The position numbers and the translations under genes were made by a program. From NCBI RefSeq assembly GCF_014356525.2, contig NC_052514.1, positions 1,057,018-1,121,017 on the forward strand: a DNA stretch of 64,000 bases, given 5' to 3'. The stretch is from Nilaparvata lugens. Taxonomy: Eukaryota > Arthropoda > Insecta > Hemiptera > Delphacidae. Positions 57,297 to 64,000 of this stretch are shown piece by piece. Below the pieces are notes generated by a model, which saw only the letters and a program-made list of their open reading frames with translations, did not search any database and had not been told where the DNA came from. Position 1 is the first letter of the stretch. Each line of letters begins with the position of its first letter.

Positions 57297-58096
57297 CAAG
57301 CCGTCAGGCTCGCTTCGCTCGCCATATCCGTCAAGGGGGCTCCGCCCCCTGGACCCCCGACTGGATCGTCCAAGAATGAGATCGCGGGGTCGCTTATTTT
57401 TCATTTGAGCATGCTTCATTCCATCAGAAAGTCAAAGTACTGAGAAAACGCAGAAAAGCTGAGAAAACGCTGATTTTGGGCGTATCTTTGATGAAATATT
57501 CATATTTGATGAAGTCACCTCATCACGAAATTTTTAGACCCTAGCTCAACCTCTGTACCAAATTTGAAAATCTTCTGTCTATAACTTGATGAAATAACTG
57601 AGAAAACGCAAAAAAACACTAATTTTGGGTGTATCTTTGGCGTTATTTCAAATTTCTTCCAACACAACATTATTACACCCCAGCTGAGCTTCTGTAGTAA
57701 ATTTGAACATTTTTTGTTTTTGATAAAGCTGAGAAAGCGCAAAAAAACGCTGGAAAAACGCAGATTTTGGGCGTATCTTTGGCGTTATTTCTAATTCCTT
57801 CTAAAACAACATTATTACACCTTATCTTAGCTTCTGTACTAAATTTGAACAATTTCTGTTCATTTGTTCTCGATAAATCTGAGAAAAAGCAAAAAATCGC
57901 TGGAAAAACGCAGATTTTGGGCGTATCTTTGGAAATTTTTTTCAAATCCGTTCTTAGTGCGCCTCTAAAGGGCCAACTAAACATACCTAATAAATTTGAA
58001 CATTTTTGGTCCGGTAGATTTTTAGTTCTGCGAGTGAGTCAGTCAGTGAGTCAGTCAGTCAGTCAGTGAGTGAGTGCCATTTCACTTTTATATAGA
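57297..58096 (-). mobile_element. Helitron-like family 1 copy (D) with internal repeats
   Basis: On the minus strand A|TCTATATAAAAGTGAAATGG ... GAGCCTGACGGCTTG|T, so the CTAG end has become CTTG. Internal ~120-150 bp units around GCGTATCTTTGG. Confidence 0.75.
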
Positions 58097-58319
58097 TTGA
58101 TTTATATATATCATCATAATGATAGGGAGAGAAAAAATAAGGTAACCTTGTGTTATTCCTCTCCCAAATTTAGATAAGGTTACACATAATCTGAAAAAGT
58201 CTTGTAGTTGTTCACTTCACAAATTGTTCATTCCCTAATTATATTCGCAGAGTAAATTTTTAAATTTAGATGACTGTAAGCTCTACGGATATTATCAGTA
58301 CTGTACCAAGTATTTCTAA

Positions 58320-58489
58320 AGGTGCGTACAGATTTACGCGCCGCGAACATGAACAATTCACTTTTAATCAGCTGATGCCAAGCTTTTTATATCTATATCT
58401 TATACCGTTTCTGTAAAAATACAGATATAGTCAGCTGATTAGAAGTGAATTGCTCATGTTCGCGGCGCGTAAATCTGTACGCACCTTAA
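58320..58489. mobile_element. AGGTGCGTACAG foldback MITE, complete
   Basis: AGGTGCGTACAGATTTACGC and complement; inner ATCAGCTGAT inverted segments. Confidence 0.85.
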
Positions 58490-58540
58490 GATTGTAGCGG
58501 TGCATTGAGGAGAGTATGTATCAGACTCAGAGTAGGAAAC

Positions 58541-58706
58541 ATGATCAGACACGTTCAGTCACAATACTTTTCTTAGTTGCTTATGAAGACATGTCTAATT
58601 TCAATGACTAATCAGTGTGTGTTGCGTCATAAGCAACTAAGTATTGTGACTAGACGTGTCTGATCATGTCTTGTCTTGTCTTGACTAACTGGTGTGTGCC
58701 TAGCCA
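58541..58706. mobile_element. CAAGACAAGAC foldback unit, single copy
   Basis: GATCAGACACGTTCAGTCAC to TGTCTTGACTAACTGGTGTG, as in the tandem arrays but solitary. Confidence 0.8.
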
Positions 58707-58917
58707 TTTGATTGAAATGAACCGAATATATTAGACTTGTACGAGTATTTCATTCCACATTATTACTTTATTATTGTAATAAAATTATCTATCAATAATC
58801 TTAACTGAACGTTATTTGTAATAAATATCTACTCTAATCAATAAGATCTTCAAACAGCTATTAATATCTCCTCTGGCAAATCGATTATCAATCAAATGCA
58901 ATTCTGTTCTTTGAAAA

Positions 58918-59249
58918 TTGTTTTCAAAAGGAAAACATAAAACGCAAACGCTTTTTGAGAATATTGCTTTTCAAAGGGAGAACATAAAAAGTGAATGCTG
59001 TGGATTGATTGCATCATGGCAATTAATGCTGGCTACAAGAATAACTATCCATGCATATCAGTTAATGGATTACTCAAGTCCTCTCAAGACCTTCAACGCA
59101 ATAAAGAATTTGCCCCCTGTAGAATAGAGGCTCTCATTAAAACTAATGACTTGCTAAGGGAGCTGATTATGATGGGAAAGAGTTGGCTAATTTATGAGTC
59201 ATACTTCGGTGTAATTTCATGTAGTGGAAAAATAATGTCTTTATCGTAA
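58918..59249 (+). other. Unrecognised open frames
   Basis: Two overlapping frames (from 58918 and 58995). The second reads AINAGYKNNYPCISVNGLLK and IEALIKTNDLLRELIMMGKS. Composition is not simple-sequence, but I recognise no family and see no splice support. Confidence 0.2.
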
Positions 59250-59927
59250 TGGGAAAATTGTAGGCACGTATAATAGTACCCAAAATCATGAAACTACTCT
59301 GGGCTATATTATTAAAGTATGGGGTACCCTTTAGAATGATCATCATTTATCATTTTATATAGAATATTATCATTATTTTAATCATTTTTCATTTTTTGAA
59401 ATTTAGTTTGATGTTTGATTTGGTTTGGATACTAAATAATTCACTCTTTCACTAAAATATTCACTCTCGTCCAAATCGATGATTTTATCTTTGGCTGTTC
59501 AAACTATTTTTCGATCTCTATCTCAAAATCCTATACCTACTATTAAACAAGTAACTTCTGTTTATATGTTTATATGTTTAGATGCTCAGATGTTTAGATG
59601 TCTAGATGTTTAAATATTTAGATGTTTGGATGCTTATATGTTTGTATTTCACTGGATCTCGAAAACGGCTCTAACGATTCTCACGAAATTCAGAACATAG
59701 TGGGTTTATAATATGAAGATTCGATTGCACTAGGTCTCATCCCTGGGAAAACTCGCTGAAGGGCATTAAAAGGATTATTTTTATTCATCCTTGGAAAAAC
59801 AGATGATAATAATTATTTCGTCGTCAGTTGGTGATGGAAGTGAGTGAGCGAGTTCATGTGTGTGGGACTGTGTCAAAATTATGACTCAGCTGTTGAACTT
59901 TTGTAATCATTCAATCTGGTACTTGGT

Positions 59928-60064
59928 GCCGGTTGCAAAAAAGACGGGCTATTTTCAATCCTGATTAATTCCAGTAGATCCATCTTTTTGAAATGGTCCT
60001 CTCTGATTTGGTTCACGTGAAGTTAATCAGGATTAAAATTTAACCGGCTTTTGTGCAACTGGGC
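59928..60064. mobile_element. GGTTGCAC foldback MITE, diverged
   Basis: GCCGGTTGCAAAAAAGACGG and AACCGGCTTTTGTGCAACTG. Confidence 0.75.
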
Positions 60065-61480
60065 CTTTGTGAGGGAGATTTTTGCATTCTCCTGGAAATC
60101 AATATCAATTCACTGTGATTAGATAGAACATTTCTGTATGAATGCTATGAACCTTATCATAATTTCTTCTTTTGTAATAAATTTTTTATGCTTTTGTACT
60201 CCACTGCGAAGCTCGGTCCCCGATATTTTATTGATAAACTATGAAGAATTACAGTAATCGTTTCATGAAATTTTTGGAGGAAAAGCAAGTCTACCGTCTT
60301 CAGCATTTTCAGCATTTTTTCACATATTCTAGCATATCCAGTCTTCAGCAGTATTGTCACATCATTAAGTAATCTCTGCTCATTCAAACAATTCAATTTC
60401 ACTTCGGTCGGAAATTTTTCTTAAAAAAATCATTATCTATTCCTTTGTATTGAATTCCTTATTACTTTCAAGTAGCCTTCATCAATTTGACGTAGGCTTG
60501 ATGTGAGGGTAGAGCGTATCCTGGAAATGTTAAAGATTAAATAGTACTGCCTGAGGAAGCCCAGGTGTATATTTCCATCTCAAGGTGCATTTTCGTTTGT
60601 AAGTAAACTTCCGCAGTCGTCGACGACAAGCATTGTTGACATTAATATTGTCCAAATTTCAAGTGTGCTAGAACAGCTTTTCATTATGTGTGTTTATTAT
60701 TCAAGAATCAAAACATTTAAGATCAACATATTGCCATTTAAAAGTATAAAAACGTCTAAACTCAACCTCCCCCATTAAAACATAATTGAACATAATCTTT
60801 TAGGTTATTTGGACAAATTGAAATCTACCCAATCTGAGATCCTCACCCTGTTGTGGTCGACGACGGCATTTACGCACAAACGAAAACCCAGCTTTGGATA
60901 TCCGTCTTCAAATAATAATATATTCTGACATTAAATAATAAATTCTTATGGCTTTTGTTGGTGGGGAGTCCCTTGAAGGAAGGTTATATATATATATTTC
61001 CTAGTAAGGATAGAATGACAAGAGACTATCTCGCAAAAATATAGCTATTCTAAGTCGTACGCTAAATGAATAGAAGTTTTTACTTGAATAGAAGTCTCAC
61101 ACATACCCAAGTGCTACAAGTTTCTTTTGATTTTCATTTTTCAGTCTCATAACCCTTTATCATGCATGGATCACATTCCATCACAAACATCCATGCACAT
61201 GACTTCACTATAGCCACAAAACTCTGTCACTTATACCAATAAAATTGACCTAGTTGGGTGAGTTCAAAAAACGTGTCATAACCACTCTAACTTTCAAGGT
61301 CAGGCTGAGGTTGTGAATGATTATTGTGGCGATTTGGTTGAGAATTATTAATTTTTTCTCTCTGCCACCTGCTGAAGGTATGGATCACTTCTGGAGAGAA
61401 CGAGAAAAATTGAAACAATGCAAGATAAAGACAGAGTGATAACTTCTGGTGAGAATGAGAGAAAGAGAAAGAGCGAGAGA
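60065..61480. other. No recognised gene
   Basis: Includes a minus-strand open frame 60402-60157 without a family match and a SINE 3' fragment at 60946-60985. Confidence 0.4.
60946..60985 (-). mobile_element. SINE 3' end fragment
   Basis: GGGACTCCCCACCAACAAAA then GCCATAAGAATTTATT, the 3' end of the SINE at 44856-45219. Confidence 0.7.
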
Positions 61481-61481
61481 A

Positions 61482-61487
<6 letters not shown>

Positions 61488-61515
<28 letters not shown>
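61488..61515 (+). repeat. (GA)n microsatellite
   Basis: Pure AG run. Confidence 0.97.
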
Positions 61516-61517
<2 letters not shown>

Positions 61518-61793
61518 GAAAACGAGAGAGAGAGGGTGAAAGAGAGCGAAGGAGAAGGTCGACATAGTGGTCCAGTAAGAACTAGAAAGAAATAGAAGAG
61601 TCTAGTGTTATCTTCCTGTTTTAGAAAGTTACTTATCTAGTTGTTTCATAGCTGGCTGATATTGCATAAGAACTTGTCTTATGATGATGATGAGGCTGGA
61701 ATAGTCGAGAGAGAAAGAGAGAGCGTGAGAGAGAAAAGAGGTCCAAGTCAGCCTCCAAGTGGAACTCCACTTTGAGATGTTTCAAATGGGTAA

Positions 61794-62195
61794 TTGACAG
61801 AGCGAAGTGAGGTCTAAGATTCAAGTCGACGGTTTGGCATTTCTCTTAATGTTTAAATGTTTTTATGTTGCGCATATACGGCGAAACGTGGTAATAGATT
61901 TTCATAAAATTTGACAGGTATGTTCCTTTTTAAATTGCGCGTCGACGTATATACAAGGTTTTTGGAAATTTTGCATTTCAAGGATAATATAAAAGGAAAA
62001 AGGAGCCTCCTTCATACGCCCATATTAGAGTAAAAATCAGACTATAGAATTATTCATCATAAATCAGCTGACAAGTAATTACACAGATGTGTGGAGAAGC
62101 CAGTCTATTGCTGTATTTCCATGAGGTCTATAGTTTCAATCAGGTAGTTAAGGATGAGAATACTGCGTGAGGTCTACTGTTTACAGAACTACTAG
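61794..62195 (+). mobile_element. Helitron-like family 2 copy
   Basis: A|TTGACAGAGCGAAG...ACTACTAG|T. Confidence 0.78.
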
Positions 62196-62199
62196 TATT

Positions 62200-62680
62200 C
62201 TTTAGATTTGTAACATACTTGCGAGATACATACAAGATACAAAAGATGAGTTTTGTTGCCTCTAAATGAAGAAATTGAAAAGATCTGAAAGAAGAAATTC
62301 TGGAAATTGTATGGAGAATCAAAGAAAAAATATAACTGGAAGTGGGTTGAAAAGTTTGGATAAGTGATCAAAAATTTGCAAGGAGAAACGTCGTTCTTGT
62401 TTTTAAAAGTAAATATATGTCAATAATTTTTTGTTTTGAAATATTATTATCACCCAGTCAACTCAGTCAACTCCATTCGATACAATAACTTTCACAGAAG
62501 GTTGAGGAAAAGGATTAATAAGAGTGAGAGAATTGTCTATGTTGCAGTTGAAAGTTGATATGCTAATGGTATAATTAGAATATTCATTTATCAATCAATC
62601 AATAATCCTTCATCGCCATACATCATGAAGTGATGTAACAATCGTCAAAGAAAAAAAATACTCAGTCGAAGGAAACAATA
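62200..62680. other. No recognised gene
   Basis: Nothing supported. Confidence 0.5.
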
Positions 62681-62688
62681 AAACATCT

Positions 62689-62785
62689 TGAATGAAAAAG
62701 ACTAAGAAATTGTCAAAATATGAAATAGTCATTCAATATGAATAATTACCACAATATCAACTTCTCAACTGCACAAAAAAAATAC
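62689..62785 (+). mobile_element. Hairpin retroposon H9, arm-deleted, 7-bp TSD AACATCT
   Basis: TGAATGAAAAAGACTAAGAA then directly TCATTCAATATGAATAATTA, tail to CTGCACAAAAAAAATAC. Most of the hairpin is gone but the tail and its A-run are kept. Duplications at 62682-62688 and 62786-62792. Confidence 0.7.
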
Positions 62786-62792
62786 AACATCT

Positions 62793-63655
62793 ATAACAAA
62801 ATTATATTCAAAGCAGAATATACGATTGTGAACACATAAAGTATTCAGTAACAGAGCTATTATACAAAATCATAATATCTTGAATCTGATCAAAAATCAA
62901 CTATCAATGCAGAAAATATTGGGAGAATTTGACCAATGCTTTATTACAATATATTTAACTAGCTTGGAAGTAAACGCTGAAGCCACAAAGATAAAGTTGA
63001 AAAGCCTTGGAGTGAGCTGAGATTTATTTTGATTTTACTGCATTCTAGAGAGTCAATTTTAACAAGACAATAGTCCAATGAGTTTTGCATTCACTGCATT
63101 CTAGAGAGTTTGAACGCGAGGTGGTCAATTTTAACAAGACAATAGACCGATGAGTTCAGTACTAAATGGTACTGCGTTTAGTTGGGATATCGATGGATTC
63201 ACAGCGAAGGAAATTCATTTTTTAGAAATATTAATTTGGAAACAAAAGATTCAAGTCGGCGAAGTAATAAACTATACATTTTAAAAGTCAGTAATCAAAG
63301 ATGATGTTTGAGAATTTTCTTTCTGCGTTTATGACTAGAATTTCAATTTTTATTGCTTATTTTGCAGTATTCTCTTGAAATTGGCCTTTCACAAGTCCCT
63401 GTAATATAACAATGGATCAATGCAAAGTAACAATGCAAAATAATGGATCAATGCAATGACCAGCAGATTGGGCATGGAAATAATACTTTTTACAATTGTC
63501 CAATTATTTTGACCTAATTTCGAGTTGACCTATTCACATTTTATAACAAATTTTCCATCTGCCAGTTATTATAGTTACTTTCTTACCGTTCTTCTGCATC
63601 TCCTTCTAGCATCTATCATCCTTTTTCTCTCTCTCTTCGTCTCTTCTTCTGGGTA
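62793..63655. other. No recognised gene
   Basis: A short direct repeat (CATTCTAGAGAGT...CAATTTTAACAAGACAATAG) at 63041-63150; otherwise nothing. Confidence 0.5.
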
Positions 63656-63656
63656 A

Positions 63657-63684
63657 ACTGCCATTATAACGTAGACCTCACTAT
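63657..63684. mobile_element. TAGTGAGGTCC MITE, one end only
   Basis: ACTGCCATTATAACGTAGAC then CTCACTA; no partner end within reach. Confidence 0.6.
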
Positions 63685-63784
63685 AGCTTTTTTGTGAAGC
63701 TATGAGACGCTGATATTCTCTCATAGTGTGCCGCTAATACACTCTCACCCCAACAACACACTAATTGTAATCATCAATAATATA

Positions 63785-64000
63785 GTATATTTCGCACCTA
63801 GAGCAGAAAATGAGATTTTTCCGGCTCGAAATCGGTTTTCAAGTCCGAGGCCGTAGGCCGAGGACTAGCAAAGATTGAGAGCCGGACAAACATTTTTGCC
63901 CGTGGTGCGAACGCTATTTTTCGCCACACACAAAAATAAACAATATATTATATATGAGAATAGTTGTTTACTAAGCACTTCCGAAAGCAGAAGTGGAAGG
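63785..64000. repeat. GGCTCGAAATCGGTTTTC / TTTTTCGCCACAC repeat, runs off the window
   Basis: Joins text seen at 12840-12930 with the repeat seen at 40309-40440. Confidence 0.7.

Overview
The window is eukaryotic, AT-rich, intron-containing nuclear DNA. Three conserved animal genes can be read in it, each cut into short exons with GT/AG borders and separated by kilobases of mobile-element debris. The transposon content (Helitron-like elements inserted between A and T, TA-flanked MITEs, a mariner, non-LTR retrotransposon 3' ends, a tRNA-derived SINE) fits an insect. The look of several repeats makes me think of a hemipteran, perhaps a planthopper, but that is a guess from memory and not shown by the sequence.

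Genes. (1) 724-5082, minus strand: an isochorismatase-domain (ISOC1/2-like) hydrolase, last three coding exons found, first exon(s) not found. (2) 7240-23206, plus strand: a complete six-exon proteasome subunit alpha type-3 (PSMA3), 254 residues. Its 9-kb third intron is full of transposons and holds a second, identical copy of exon 3. (3) 32172-46198, minus strand: an organic solute transporter alpha-like (OST-alpha) membrane protein in five located coding exons. The exon for its first membrane segment is missing and could lie in the 100-N gap at 45335-45434; exon 2 carries a one-base frame break. A duplicated piece of its last exon lies just beyond its 3' end. The three genes have no obvious functional link. 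From 46.2 kb to the end I recognise no gene; some of this may be 5' intron of the OST-alpha gene.

Between the genes, 1-6.8 kb holds foldback repeats in ISOC introns and upstream DNA. A roughly 3.5-kb block is repeated on both sides of the first N gap (9.48-13.08 and 13.18-16.65 kb). A broken LINE, a palindromic mariner and nested MITEs fill 16.5-20 kb. Three copies of an ~830-bp element sit at 22, 25.5 and 36.5 kb. A degenerate ~140-bp tandem array covers 29.2-30.6 kb. Simple repeats dominate 40-42.5 and 52 kb. Helitron-like families dominate 43.8-58 kb.

The most interesting pattern is a set of at least nine hairpin elements scattered over the window. Each has long inverted arms, and the arms differ between subfamilies. 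Most end in a related one-sided ~40-50 nt tail, and each is flanked by a 7-15 bp target-site duplication, usually 10-15 bp. That is what retroposition by target-primed reverse transcription leaves, not cut-and-paste MITE movement. A second point of interest is a decayed reading frame at 27.03-27.29 kb that resembles the C-terminus of a bacterial family-2 glycosyltransferase, possibly an old endosymbiont transfer.
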